This document shows positions 48,578 through 58,800 of a stretch of DNA of 64,000 nucleotides, in pieces. Source of the DNA: G965215145 sp965215145 (GTDB taxonomy: Bacteria > Bacteroidota > Rhodothermia > Rhodothermales > JANQRZ01). The stretch covers positions 3,286,001-3,350,000 of the forward strand of contig OZ244038.1 in the NCBI GenBank assembly GCA_965215145.1, in the 5' to 3' direction. The notes under the pieces were generated by a model, which was not told the DNA's origin, did not search any database, and saw only the letters and a list, made by a program, of their open reading frames with translations. Position 1 is the first letter of the stretch. Each line of letters opens with the position of its first letter. Made by a program: the position numbers and the translations under genes.

Positions 48578-50749
48578 TTATCCCAGCGCCGTCAGAACCT
48601 GTCGGGCGAGGGGCTGGCTCGGATCGGCCCGGAGGGCGATCTCGGCGTGGCGGCGGGCGCCCGCAACGTCGCTCTGCTGGAGTAGAGCGGCGGCGAGGCC
48701 CGCGTTGGCGTCGGGCCGGGCGGGGTCGGCAGCGAGGGCGCGGCGGAACGCCTCGGTCGCTCCAGCGAGGTCGTTCTGCTGGAGCCGGAATGTGCCGAGA
48801 TTGGCCTGCACCGCCGGGTCGTCCGGTGCTGCTGTGGCGGCTCGCTCGAAGAGCTGCCCCGCAGCCTCGCCATCGCCCTGCTGTGCCCGAAGCACACCGA
48901 GGTTCAGGAGCGCGTCGGCGTGGAAGGGGTCGAGCCGAACGGCCTCCGCCAATGGCGCCTCGGCCGCAGCGGCGTCCCCCTGCCGAAGCAGCGCGGTGCC
49001 GAGGTTGTACTGCGCCTCGACGAGCCACGGCTCCTCCTGCACGGCGGCGCGGTACTGCTGGACGGCCTCGGGGAGCCGGCCTCGCTTTTCGAGCAGCCGC
49101 CCGTAGTTCACCCGCACGTCCGCCAGCGCGGGCTGAAGCGAAAGCGCCTCGCGGTAGAGCGGCTCGGCCTCCGCCGCGCGGCCCGTGGCTTCGAACGCCT
49201 GCGCGAGCGCGTTCAACCGCTCGGGGATGCGCCCGTCCGCCAGCGACCGCTCCAGCGGGCCGACGGCCTCTGCCGCATGCCCAACCTGGAGCCGCGCCCA
49301 TCCCAGCAGGAAGTGCCCCTCCCCGATGCCCGGCGCCTCTCCGAGCGCAGTTGCCAACCGCTGCGCCCCACGCGCCAGTACGTCACGGTCCCCCTCCTGC
49401 CGCCCTCGGACGACCTCGGCCATCGCGGCGTAGACGGCCGCCTCGGCGCCACCCCGGTCTCGTTCGAAGTACGGCGCCAGCTCGCCCGGCTCCTCCACCG
49501 CCGCCGCCCGCACGGTCCGCTCCTCCGGCCGGACGACCCGGATGAAGTGGTCGGTGAAGGAGGCGTGGGGGGCGTCATCGGCCTCGACGCGCGGCATGTG
49601 GCAGGAGTAGCAGTCGGCCCCGTCGGTGTGCTGTTCCTGCAGCGTCGTCGGAACTGTGGCTTGTAATGCAGCCGGCGCGTGGCAACCCTGGCAGGTCGCG
49701 TTGAAGTAGGCTGCGCCGGCGTCGCGGAAGCCCTCGTGCGGGTTGTGGCACGTCACGCAGTCCATCGTGCCGGACTCGATGAAGCACGCGCTCTGCCGCA
49801 TCCGGTCGGCGTGGGAGATGACGGCGATGCGGCCGTCGTCCACGTCGCCGTCCGCGTTGAAGAGGGCGACGTGGGCGGCGAGGGGCTCGCCGGGGCGGTA
49901 GCTGTACGGTCCACTCCCCTCGCGCAGCAGCGACACCGTCGCGTTGAGGTGGCACTGCTGGCACACGTCGAGTCGGAGGTCGAGCGGGAGGTGGGCGGGG
50001 TTGACGATGGTGTAGTCCACGGAGTCGGCCGGCTCGGGGTCTTCGAGGCGGGCCTCGACGTGGAGGGCGCCCGGGCCGTGGCACCGCTCGCACCCGATCC
50101 CGTGGGCGATCCCGTCGAACTTCCCGTCGGCCAGCGCGACGGGTTCGGTGACGCCGTCGTTGGCGACGCCGGTGTGGCACGCCATGCACCGCGCCGGGAC
50201 GGTCCGGCTGAAGCGGTCGTTCCGCTCGCGGTAGCCCGGGCTGAAGTCCCACCGCCCCTCTCCCCCTTCCGCCTGGGTGTACCACGTCAGAGGGAGTTCG
50301 TAGTAGCGCCCGTTCTCCTCGTCCAGGTACGTCCGCGCGGCCGAGCCACTGCCGACGACGACCTCCATCTCGCGCACGAGGCGGTGCACCCGCTCACCGC
50401 GATCGTCTAGCAGGTACTCCTCCTGGAAGAACCGACCATCGCGGGCGTAGGCGGTATACCGAAGGCCGCTGTTCGGGTCTACGACCTCGACGCCGTCGAA
50501 GTCCTCTACAGCCCGCTCCGGCGTCAGCGCGTAGAGCGACTGCGCCATCCCGTGGGACTGATAGCTCGCCCATAGGTCCGCGTGGCAGTCCGCGCACGCC
50601 TCACTCCCGACGTACTCCACCGCGGGGTCTAGGTTGGCGAACGCGTCAGGGGAGGGGCTCTCCGCCGGCTCATTCCCCGTGCCGCACCCGGCCAACGCTA
50701 CGGCAGTTGCGAGTACGCCGAGCAGGGTCCCTATTCTCCAACGGCTCAT
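48578..50749 (-). CDS. Heptaheme c-type cytochrome lipoprotein fused to TPR repeats
   Basis: The 723-residue envelope lipoprotein starts at ATG 50747-50749, preceded by GGAGGG in GGAGGGACGAG. The lipidated Cys is residue 22 (L-A-G-C). Seven C-x-x-C-H heme sites follow in the N-terminal half: CADCH (52-56), CMACH, CERCH, CQQCH, CVTCH, CQGCH and CYSCH. The spacing resembles the cytochrome c554/NrfA-like doubled-CXXCH group. The C-terminal ~300 residues are tetratricopeptide repeats (A-x-x-x-L-G-x-x-L-x-x-x-G-x-x-x-E-A). It would bind heme c in the periplasm or outer membrane and carry electrons. The electron partner is unknown. Confidence 0.88.
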   Translation of the reverse strand: MSRWRIGTLLGVLATAVALAGCGTGNEPAESPSPDAFANLDPAVEYVGSEACADCHADLWASYQSHGMAQSLYALTPERAVEDFDGVEVVDPNSGLRYTAYARDGRFFQEEYLLDDRGERVHRLVREMEVVVGSGSAARTYLDEENGRYYELPLTWYTQAEGGEGRWDFSPGYRERNDRFSRTVPARCMACHTGVANDGVTEPVALADGKFDGIAHGIGCERCHGPGALHVEARLEDPEPADSVDYTIVNPAHLPLDLRLDVCQQCHLNATVSLLREGSGPYSYRPGEPLAAHVALFNADGDVDDGRIAVISHADRMRQSACFIESGTMDCVTCHNPHEGFRDAGAAYFNATCQGCHAPAALQATVPTTLQEQHTDGADCYSCHMPRVEADDAPHASFTDHFIRVVRPEERTVRAAAVEEPGELAPYFERDRGGAEAAVYAAMAEVVRGRQEGDRDVLARGAQRLATALGEAPGIGEGHFLLGWARLQVGHAAEAVGPLERSLADGRIPERLNALAQAFEATGRAAEAEPLYREALSLQPALADVRVNYGRLLEKRGRLPEAVQQYRAAVQEEPWLVEAQYNLGTALLRQGDAAAAEAPLAEAVRLDPFHADALLNLGVLRAQQGDGEAAGQLFERAATAAPDDPAVQANLGTFRLQQNDLAGATEAFRRALAADPARPDANAGLAAALLQQSDVAGARRHAEIALRADPSQPLARQVLTALG

Positions 50750-50772
50750 CTCGTCCCTCCGGCTGAAGCGGC

Positions 50773-50778
50773 AAGGTA
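50773..50778 (-). promoter_or_regulatory. TACCTT box before the heptaheme gene
   Basis: TTTG-TACCTT-GCCGC on the minus strand, 23 bp before ATG 50749. It may give the last gene of the envelope cluster its own promoter. Confidence 0.35.
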
Positions 50779-50843
50779 CAAAGAGGGCGAGGCCTCCGAA
50801 GCGACCTCGCCCTGACCGTTTCCAGCGGAACCGTAGCGCCCGA

Positions 50844-51872
50844 TCAGATGGTGACGGCGACCGTGAAGTAGTTGGTGCTGCCGAGGAAGTCGACGCCCTG
50901 GTAGGCGTAGTCGAAGCCGAGGCGGTTGCCGCCGAGGTCGAGGTTGAGCCCACCGCCGACGCTCCAGCCCTGGAAGGCCGTGAAGTCCATGTCGGCCATC
51001 ATCTGGTAGCCGCCGCGCACGTAGACGAGGTTGGCGTACCCCGCCTCCAGGCCGACGGCGTACTGGTCCTGGTCGTAGGCGTTCGAGCGAAAGTTGGCGA
51101 GGCCCGTCACCGATACGTCGCCCGCGAACTGCCGCGTGTAGGCGGCGCCGAAGTTGAGCATCGAGGGGAGCTCAGCGCGGGAGGCATCCACGGCACCGGG
51201 AATACCCCCTCCCTCGTTGCCGAGGGGGATGGACGCGTTCAAGCCGCTTCCGCCAAATTGCATCTGAGGACCGAAGTTCTTGAGGCTAACGCCGAAGCGG
51301 AGCCCGCTCTCACCGACTTGGTATGTCATCCCAGCGTCGAAGGCGACGGCGGTGGCGCTCACGTCGTCGATGGTCTCGCTGATGCCCTTGACGGTGAGGC
51401 CCGCCGCGATGCGGTCCGTGAACTGCCGGGCGTAGGAAAGGCCGATCGTGACGTGTGGGGCATCCCAGGTCTCACCACTCAGTTCCGGGCTGGTCACCGT
51501 CGTACGCTGAATGTCCCCGAAGTCCCACGCGGAGATAGAGAGGGCGATCTGGTTATTTCCAACGCGCTGAGCGAGACCAAAGAAGTTGACGCCGATGTCC
51601 GCGTCGGCGAAGTACTCCACCCGGCTGAACAGCGCGTTCGTCCCCGTGTTCAGCGTGAGCGCGGCGGGGTTTGCCTGGAGTGCCTCGACACCCGTGACCC
51701 CCGTCACGCCGCTCGTCATGCTCACTCCGAGGGCGGCTGCTCGCGCGGTCAGGGGGATGCGGAGGTATGCGGAGGCGTCCGTCCCCGCGCGCTCGTCCTG
51801 CGCTTGCGCCGCCGGTGCGGCGACTCCTGCGAGGAGGACGGCAAGGACACCGAAGGCGGTGCGCTTCGTCAT
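50844..51872 (-). CDS. PorV/PorQ-type outer-membrane protein
   Basis: The 342-residue product has a signal peptide (1-24, ends A-Q-A-Q) and the PorV/PorQ pattern: A-S-A-Y-L-R-I-P-L-T-A-R-A-A-A-L-G-V-S at the start, A-L-Q-A-N-P-A-A-L, Y-F-A-D, then an FadL-like run of amphipathic beta strands ending F-D-Y-A-Y-Q-G-V-D-F-L-G. PorV brings T9SS cargo to the attachment complex. This copy lies between a giant T9SS cargo gene and a heptaheme lipoprotein gene. It may therefore be a dedicated shuttle, not the housekeeping PorV (inference). Confidence 0.85.
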   Translation of the reverse strand: MTKRTAFGVLAVLLAGVAAPAAQAQDERAGTDASAYLRIPLTARAAALGVSMTSGVTGVTGVEALQANPAALTLNTGTNALFSRVEYFADADIGVNFFGLAQRVGNNQIALSISAWDFGDIQRTTVTSPELSGETWDAPHVTIGLSYARQFTDRIAAGLTVKGISETIDDVSATAVAFDAGMTYQVGESGLRFGVSLKNFGPQMQFGGSGLNASIPLGNEGGGIPGAVDASRAELPSMLNFGAAYTRQFAGDVSVTGLANFRSNAYDQDQYAVGLEAGYANLVYVRGGYQMMADMDFTAFQGWSVGGGLNLDLGGNRLGFDYAYQGVDFLGSTNYFTVAVTI

Positions 51873-51935
51873 GACTTTTGTTGTCTGGAGGCGTTGCGAG
51901 TGCGGAGCCTAGGCCCCGCAGCAAGCACAAGGAGG

Positions 51936-54900
51936 CTAGAAGTTTTGGAGCTGGATCCGGCGGTTGACGACGCCCAGCTTGATGACCTTCTCGCCGAAGT
52001 CCGTCTCGACGTGGACGAGGTACATCCCGCTAGCAACGGGGAGGCCCGTCTGCGTCGTCAGGTCCCAATCCAGCGACCGCCCCTCGGAGCTCGACTTCTC
52101 TAGCGTCCGAATGAGGGTGCCGGCGAGGGTGAAGATCCGGAGGGTCGCCCGGTCCGGGAGGTTGACGAATCGGACGACGCGGTCGAGGTTGCCCGTCTCG
52201 TAAGCCGACCGGCCCTTGTAGGGGTTCGGGACGGCACCGATGAGAGCCATCACCTCCTCGTCGGTGACCTCCTCCTCGTTGTCCGGGTTGAATGCTACTT
52301 CGCTCGCGTCGATCACGTACGTGTCCCCGGCTCGGATGGGGTTGATCGTGTAGAACCGGACGATGATGCCGTCAGGCGGGCGCACGGGCTCCTCCATCGA
52401 CTGCGACTCGCCCGTGATATCCAGGAAGATGACGTCCTTCACGGGAGACTGATTCGCCTCTGCGTCATCTCCCAAGCCAATGAACTGCCTGCGGAAGACG
52501 AGGCCACCCACTGGCAGAGTGATGCATGCGTCCTCATCACCATCGAGCAGCATCTCGGCCTCGGCCTCGAACTCGTCGTACCGCCCGGCATAGCTGCTGG
52601 GGGAGTCAGGATCGCCATCCTTGACGTAGTACGCGTTGGCGATGGCATCTGTCGCCGGCACGCCCACGAGGAGCTCGCCTCCGACATCGAACGTGATGAC
52701 TCGGGCTGGATCCGCGCCGGTAAAGATGTTGGTGTCGCCGTAGCTGAAGACGCAGGGGGTGCCGTTGTCGCTGTTGAGCTCCGGGATGAGCTGGACGTCG
52801 TCGGACGGGTCGTTCTCCTCGAACGCGCTGACCTCGCCCACGTCCCAGATCGTGAAGGGCACCCTCACGAGAGTGCCGGGCTGGGAGAGCGCGTACCCAT
52901 CCTCCGTGAATCGGATGTCGAACTCGTTCGGCGTGAAAGGCGCGATGTACTCCTCAGGCCCACCGGGATCAATCACCACCTGGCCGTCAGGGTCGTCGGG
53001 GCTGGGCTCAATATCAGGGGCGGAGTCTACGAAGAAGTCGCCGAACTCCCCGTCTCGGTTGAAGACGGCGTAGACGCCCTCGTCGTTCAGACTCGACTCA
53101 CTCAGAGCGACACGGGAGTCGCCATAGACGACGTCGCCGTACCCTTCTTGGCACCCGAATGGGATGAACCCGCCTTCATCCGGGGCACATGGGTCCGTCC
53201 CCCCCGGCCCCTGCACCTCAACGAAGGCGTAGATCGGGTCGCCGTCGTCGGCGAAACCAAGCAGGACGGGACCAGGGTCAGGGCTCAGGATCGTGAACGA
53301 GAGGCCGTCCACGACGAAGAAGTCCTCTCCCGTCGGGAGCGTCTCGCCCGTCTCCTGGAAGTAGGCACACCCGTCGAGGAGGACCTGCGTGCCAGACTCT
53401 GTTACTCTAGTTAAGGTGTAGGTGAGAACGTTGAGGAGGCTGTCTGGGTCTTCGCCTCCCCGGGCGGCCAAGCCGCGGTTTATCCCTCTCCCTTCCCCGA
53501 GGATGGCCTCCTGAGTCTGAGCCGGAGCGAGCTGGTGACGGTAGGCCGAAGCCAGGCCGTCCTTCAGATTCTGCCGCGTCTGGACTCGCCGCGCCGAGGC
53601 CGCTGCTGCGCCTCGGTTGTTGCTCTCGTCAAGGCGGCTCTGGCTGCGGCTGCTATAGCTCGGAGCAGTCCGAGTAATATTCCCCCCCTCGTCGCACGTG
53701 CTTACGGAGTAGAACTCGACCTCATAGGAGGCATCGGCCGGAACAGAGAGGGGGTCCACGAGGCGTGCTCGGATGGTCCCACCTCCGGAGCCCTTGGAGA
53801 CGTCAGCTACGATGAACTCGCCGAGCTCGTCCTCCGACGCGGTGGCCCCTCCGCCGGCCGCCGTGATCATAGAGGGACGGAGCGTCACCGCTGCGATGGG
53901 ACTCTCAAGCACCTTGGGGACGGACTCGTCATTGACGGCGTATGCCGACACGCCGTAGTAGTAGTCCGTGTAGTTCGTCAGGCTCTCGATGACGTAGAAG
54001 TATTGGAGCCCGGTGTTGCTACCGTCGGCTGCAACGAAGAGCTCCTCCCCCGTCTCCGGGTCCCCCCTCGTATCAATGACGCGGGTGATATCATTGATTA
54101 TGTCGAAGGTGGCGACGCGCTCCGCAGCGTTCGGGTTGAAGTCGTCATTCGGGAACCGGTAAACGTTGAACCCCTCGAACGTGTAGGTGCTGTCCTCCAC
54201 GTCTTGCCCTCGCAGGAGGGGATCCACCTCCTCGTACTGGCCGAGGTAGTTGTTGCTCGTGGGCGAGTAAGACCACGTAATCACCGCCTGCCTATCGAGG
54301 TTCACCGCGTTGACCTGCGGCGGGTCCGGGGGGCGGGCCAGCTCGAAGTCGATGTCGAAGGCTGTCTGTGCCAGGACGTCGGCGCGCTCGAGGGCATCCA
54401 CCGACGCGATCTGGGGGAGCGTCCCCCCCCCGCCCTGTGCCCATACGATCCCGAACACGATCTCCTGCGTCTCGCCGGGGTTCAGCGTGAACGGGCCGGT
54501 GGACTGTAGGAATCGGCGGTCACCGGGTTCGTTGTCGGGTTCGTCGGTGTTGCAGCCCTCGGTGGTACCTGGAATCTCGCCCTCGGTGCAGAACTCGCTC
54601 CAGTAGTTCGGCGGGAAGTCAGAATACACGAAGTCTGTGGGGCCACCGGAGGCGTTCTCGCGAGCGTTCCCTCCAAAGAGAAATGGGAGGCCGTCCGCCC
54701 AGAACCCCGTCATGTAATTGTAGTACTCCAGAGCGTTATCGGGGTCCGAGACCGCATCCGCCGCTCCATTAGTAAAGTAGGTGAACCGGGTCATCCCCAG
54801 CGTATCGGGCTCCCCGTCGTCGTCTACGTCTGTGATGGGACCCCGGAAGAAGTCGTATCCGACGGCAGGCGGGTTGTCGAGGTAGCTGCCGTCGCCGCTG

Positions 54901-55823
54901 GCGTCGTCGAAGTCGTCCCCGTTATAGGCGAAGCCTAGGCCGAGATCCGGGTTGCTACCGATGTAGTCGTCAAAGGCATATCCGACATCGGGATCCGAAA
55001 AGAGGGCCATGAAGGTCTCTTCGAGCGGCGTGTCCCCCTTATAGATGATCTTGTACCGATAGAACGTGGTGTTGTTGAGCGCGTCACTACGGGCGAAGGC
55101 GAAGGCCTTGACCTGGATCTCGAGGCCGATGGGGAGGCTCCCCGTAGTGCCGTGGACGTTGCCTACATCGTTCATCACCCACCAGATGGCCTGGTCCCCC
55201 TCCAGGTCCGGGCGGTCACCGCCCGCGAGGCTGTAGTTGTCGGGGTCGCCGTCGCCGTCGACCACGGGAGCTCCGAGCTCTACCGGCCAGTCCTGAAGGT
55301 CCGCCGTCGCCGTCCCCGTCTGCTCGTAGTCGAGGATGTCGTCCCGGCCGACCTTATAGAGTCGGTCGAAGCGGGCGCAGTCGTTGGGGAAGGGGAGCGT
55401 CCCGTCGTCGTTGAGGGGGCCAGGCCAATACTCGTAAGTATTCCCGAACTGCGCATAGGTGGCCCCAGCCACACGAATCTCGTCGTCCACCTTCCCCCCG
55501 ATCCAGAGGCCGTGGGCGAAGACGGAGGAGACGCCACCGTCCTTGGGGACGATGTAGATCGGCGAGCCGCTCCGGAAGAAGAGGTTGCCGATGTTGTACA
55601 TCCGGGCCTGGACGTTGTTGACGTCGAGGTCCTTCTCCGCCGTGCCGATGCGACAGTTCCCCGTCTCAGGCGCCCGGGCACGCATCTCGGCCTCCCACTC
55701 GGGTCCCCGATCGGGAGCATTAGAACGGACCCGCTTGTCTTCGTCGGCGAGGGCAGCCGACGAGAGCCCGAAGGCCCCCACCAGAAGCCAGAGGGCGAGC
55801 CGCTTGAGCAGTTGTGTGTGCAC
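51936..55823 (-). CDS. Giant secreted protein with C-terminal T9SS/FlgD-like sorting domain
   Basis: The 1295-residue exported protein has a signal peptide of about 26 residues (A-A-L-A-D). An N-terminal domain is shared by large Rhodothermota surface proteins (M-Y-N-I-G-N-L-F-F-R-S-G; G-L-W-I-G-G-K-V-D-D-E; Y-W-P-G-P-L). Acidic, probably calcium-binding segments (D-G-D-G-D-P-D; D-D-D-G-E-P-D) and fibronectin-like domains follow. The C-terminal sorting region (about 1205-1295) reads V-P-N-P-Y-K-G-R-S-A-Y, L-R-I-F-T-L-A-G-T-L-I-R-T-L, D-W-D-L-T-T-Q-T-G and S-G-M-Y-L-V-H-V. No catalytic motif was recognised; a structural or adhesive role is likely. Confidence 0.85.
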   Translation of the reverse strand: MHTQLLKRLALWLLVGAFGLSSAALADEDKRVRSNAPDRGPEWEAEMRARAPETGNCRIGTAEKDLDVNNVQARMYNIGNLFFRSGSPIYIVPKDGGVSSVFAHGLWIGGKVDDEIRVAGATYAQFGNTYEYWPGPLNDDGTLPFPNDCARFDRLYKVGRDDILDYEQTGTATADLQDWPVELGAPVVDGDGDPDNYSLAGGDRPDLEGDQAIWWVMNDVGNVHGTTGSLPIGLEIQVKAFAFARSDALNNTTFYRYKIIYKGDTPLEETFMALFSDPDVGYAFDDYIGSNPDLGLGFAYNGDDFDDASGDGSYLDNPPAVGYDFFRGPITDVDDDGEPDTLGMTRFTYFTNGAADAVSDPDNALEYYNYMTGFWADGLPFLFGGNARENASGGPTDFVYSDFPPNYWSEFCTEGEIPGTTEGCNTDEPDNEPGDRRFLQSTGPFTLNPGETQEIVFGIVWAQGGGGTLPQIASVDALERADVLAQTAFDIDFELARPPDPPQVNAVNLDRQAVITWSYSPTSNNYLGQYEEVDPLLRGQDVEDSTYTFEGFNVYRFPNDDFNPNAAERVATFDIINDITRVIDTRGDPETGEELFVAADGSNTGLQYFYVIESLTNYTDYYYGVSAYAVNDESVPKVLESPIAAVTLRPSMITAAGGGATASEDELGEFIVADVSKGSGGGTIRARLVDPLSVPADASYEVEFYSVSTCDEGGNITRTAPSYSSRSQSRLDESNNRGAAAASARRVQTRQNLKDGLASAYRHQLAPAQTQEAILGEGRGINRGLAARGGEDPDSLLNVLTYTLTRVTESGTQVLLDGCAYFQETGETLPTGEDFFVVDGLSFTILSPDPGPVLLGFADDGDPIYAFVEVQGPGGTDPCAPDEGGFIPFGCQEGYGDVVYGDSRVALSESSLNDEGVYAVFNRDGEFGDFFVDSAPDIEPSPDDPDGQVVIDPGGPEEYIAPFTPNEFDIRFTEDGYALSQPGTLVRVPFTIWDVGEVSAFEENDPSDDVQLIPELNSDNGTPCVFSYGDTNIFTGADPARVITFDVGGELLVGVPATDAIANAYYVKDGDPDSPSSYAGRYDEFEAEAEMLLDGDEDACITLPVGGLVFRRQFIGLGDDAEANQSPVKDVIFLDITGESQSMEEPVRPPDGIIVRFYTINPIRAGDTYVIDASEVAFNPDNEEEVTDEEVMALIGAVPNPYKGRSAYETGNLDRVVRFVNLPDRATLRIFTLAGTLIRTLEKSSSEGRSLDWDLTTQTGLPVASGMYLVHVETDFGEKVIKLGVVNRRIQLQNF

Positions 55824-55899
55824 GGTAGCTTCGAGTTGGACTAGAGTGGACGCAGGGGGGAGTAGACGCCGGGTGTGGAGCCTCTGCCCCCTTCAGCAG

Positions 55900-58800
55900 C
55901 TAGAAGTCGATGAGGAGGCCGAGCCGGACGCGGCGTGGGAGCCCGTAGAGGGGGGCGCCCCCGCCTCCCGAAGCGCCGAACCCGCCGGCGGTCTCGTTGA
56001 GCGGCCCCGTCTGGACGAGGTCGTAGCCGAAGAGGAAGGCCTCGGAGTCGATGGAGGTCTCGATTGCCTCCTGCCCTGCCGGCGTCTGGAGGAAGCCGTC
56101 GTCGTCGGGCTGCCCCGTGAACCGGTAGACGTTGAGGATGGCGCGGTCGTCGAGGAGGTTCTGGACCCAGAGGTACGCCTTGAGCGACGCTGGGCCGAGG
56201 TTGAAGCTCCGGTCGAGGCGCAGGTTGATGAGGGTCGAGCTCGGGAGGTAGACCTCGTTGACGCCGCCGAGGATCTGCGTCGCGCTATTCGTGCTGTAGA
56301 GGGGCCCTGTGGCGGCCAGTGGCGTGAAGGGCTGGCCGCTACGGAACTGGGTCAGCACGTTGAACCCGAAGTTCTGGAGCACGCGCGCCCCGAGCACCTC
56401 CGGCCCCTCCCCCTCGCCGAGGCGGTAGTCGAGCGAGACGTTCGCCGTGTGACGGCGGTCGAAGTCGGTCGGGGAGATGAAGTTGGGGAGGAACCCACCG
56501 CGCCAAGCGATGGCGCCGGCGCTGCCAGCGTCGGAGCCGGTGCCCTGCGCGAAGGAGAGGGTGTAGTTCGCGTTGACGGCGAGGTTCTGCGTACGGCGGA
56601 GGTCGAACTCCACCTCCACCCCCTTCGTCGTGGTGAAGTCGGTGTTGAGGAAGGAGTCGTACTGCTCAGGGCGGCTCCCGAAGAGGGTGCGGACCTGGAT
56701 TTTGTTGTCCTGCGTCCGGTAGAACCCGGAGAGCGTCACGGCGGCGCGCTCGCCGACGCGCTGCCGGAAGCCGAGCTCGTACTGCGTCGTCGTCTCGGGG
56801 CTGAGGTTGGAGTTGGAGAGGCGGTCGGTGCCGAGGGCGTTGTACGACGAGAACGGGGTGAACGCTGCCTCACTCGGCCGCTGGCTCGTCACGTTGTAGG
56901 AGGCGAAGAAGAGGGCGCGGTCGGTGACGGGGAAGGAGACGCCCACGCGCGGCATGACGGTCACCCGCGGCTCGTAGTCCACGAACGCGTCGGAGTCCAC
57001 CTTCCCGAGGACCTCGCCCGGCAGCGCTCTCACGTTACCGGCGAGGTCGTCGACGACGACGTCGAAGTCGATGGCCTCGCCGTCGGCGTCGAAGAAGTTG
57101 CCGTCGAGGTCGCGGTAGCCGACCACGTTGCCGGAGCCGTCGAAGTAGACGGCGTCGTCGTCCCCCACGCCGCCGGGCTGCGCGTACCCATCGAGCATGC
57201 CGTCGCCGTTCGTATCGACGTTGGGGTTGTAGAAGTCGCTGTCCGGGTTCCCCAGGAGCCCACTGCCGGCTCGGACGATGGGGAACGGGGTGTAGAGGTC
57301 GAAGGGGACCTGGGTGTTGTTGTCGAAGACGTCGACGCGGAGGCCGAGCTGGATGACGAGGTCGCGGTACTCGATCTTGTCGGAGACGTAGCCGGCGTAG
57401 TAGATCGGCTTGTAGGGCTCCACGTCGTAGTTGAACTCGTCGGGCTCGCCGTCGCCGTCGGTGTCGCAGCCGCCGAAGCAGTCGATGTCTTGGCTGTTCA
57501 CCTCCTCAAGGCCGTTGTAGGAGTAGCCGTAGTAGCGGTAGACGATGGAGCGGCTGGCAGAGCCGTTCCCGAAGGCGTCGAACGGGAGCTCGTCGTAGCT
57601 CTCGTAGCCGAGACCGCCGTTGTCATCGTCGCTGGCAGCCTCAGCATCCCCGTCGTTGAAGTAGCGCGAGAGCTCGTTGGCGGCGAGACTGAAGAACCGG
57701 TTCGTCCGCTGCTCGAACTCTGCGCCGAACTCGACTTGGTGGAGGCCGAGCTGGGCGGTGGCGCTGCCCGAGAACCGGAACTGCTCGAAGTCCCGCTTCT
57801 GATAGAAGGTGAGGACCGAACCGGGGCCGGAGAAGAACTGGCTCCCGCCGCCGATGAACCGGCCGTCCTGCGGCCGGATCAGCGAACTCCCCGCGAGACT
57901 GTAGTAGGACCGGGCGACGGCGTTCTGCGGGGCCTCGACGTCGCCGTAGAAGAGGGTGTTCTCGATGTCACGGTTCCAGCCCTCGGGGAACAGCCAGTTC
58001 TGGTAGTTCTGGTACTCCGCCTGCACCTGATAGAAGGCGGCGTCGGTCAGGCGCTGGCGGAAGGTGAGGTAGCCGCGGTACGTCTCGTTATCGCTGTTGT
58101 AGTACCGGTCCCGGGCGAAGAGCGAGCGACCGAAGCTGTACCCCTGAGTGTCGGAGAGCTCGAAGACGCCGCCGAGGCGGAGGCTGACGGTGCTGAGGGG
58201 GTTGAGCGTGACGTTCCCGTTGAAGGTCAGCTCCCGGCGGGGGTCGTCCTTCCCGAGCTGCTCCTCGAAGTCGTACCGCCCCCGCGTGACCGTCTCGCTC
58301 CGCGGGATGATCTGGGTCGTGCCGACGCTGTTGACGTCGAGGACGAAGCCGTCGGGGATGTCGAGGTCGAACCGGTCCGGGTCGGCGATGACCTCGGAGA
58401 GGGGAGTGCCCGAGGGGATGTCCGTCGGGATCGGCACGTAGTCGACGCCGCCCTGAGCGTTGACGACGCGGAAGACCTGGGGGTTCTGCTGGAACGCGCC
58501 GAAGTCGCTGTCGCTCAGGCGGAGCGTGTTGACGCCGTACGGGCTCGCGTCCCGAAGGAGCTGGCCGCTGAGGGAGAAGAAGAAGCTGGCGCGCTCCGGG
58601 AGGATGGGGCCGCCGAGGGAGAGCGTGGCGACGTTGTAGCCGAAGTCGTCGAGGACCTCGCTCGTGATGGCCTCGAAGGAGCCGAAGAACTTGTTCCCGC
58701 CGGACTTCGTCGTGATCGAGATCACGCCGGACATGGCGTCGCCGTAGCGGGCGGGGATCGTGCCGATGAGGACCTCCTGCTCCTGGATCGCCTGCTGGTT

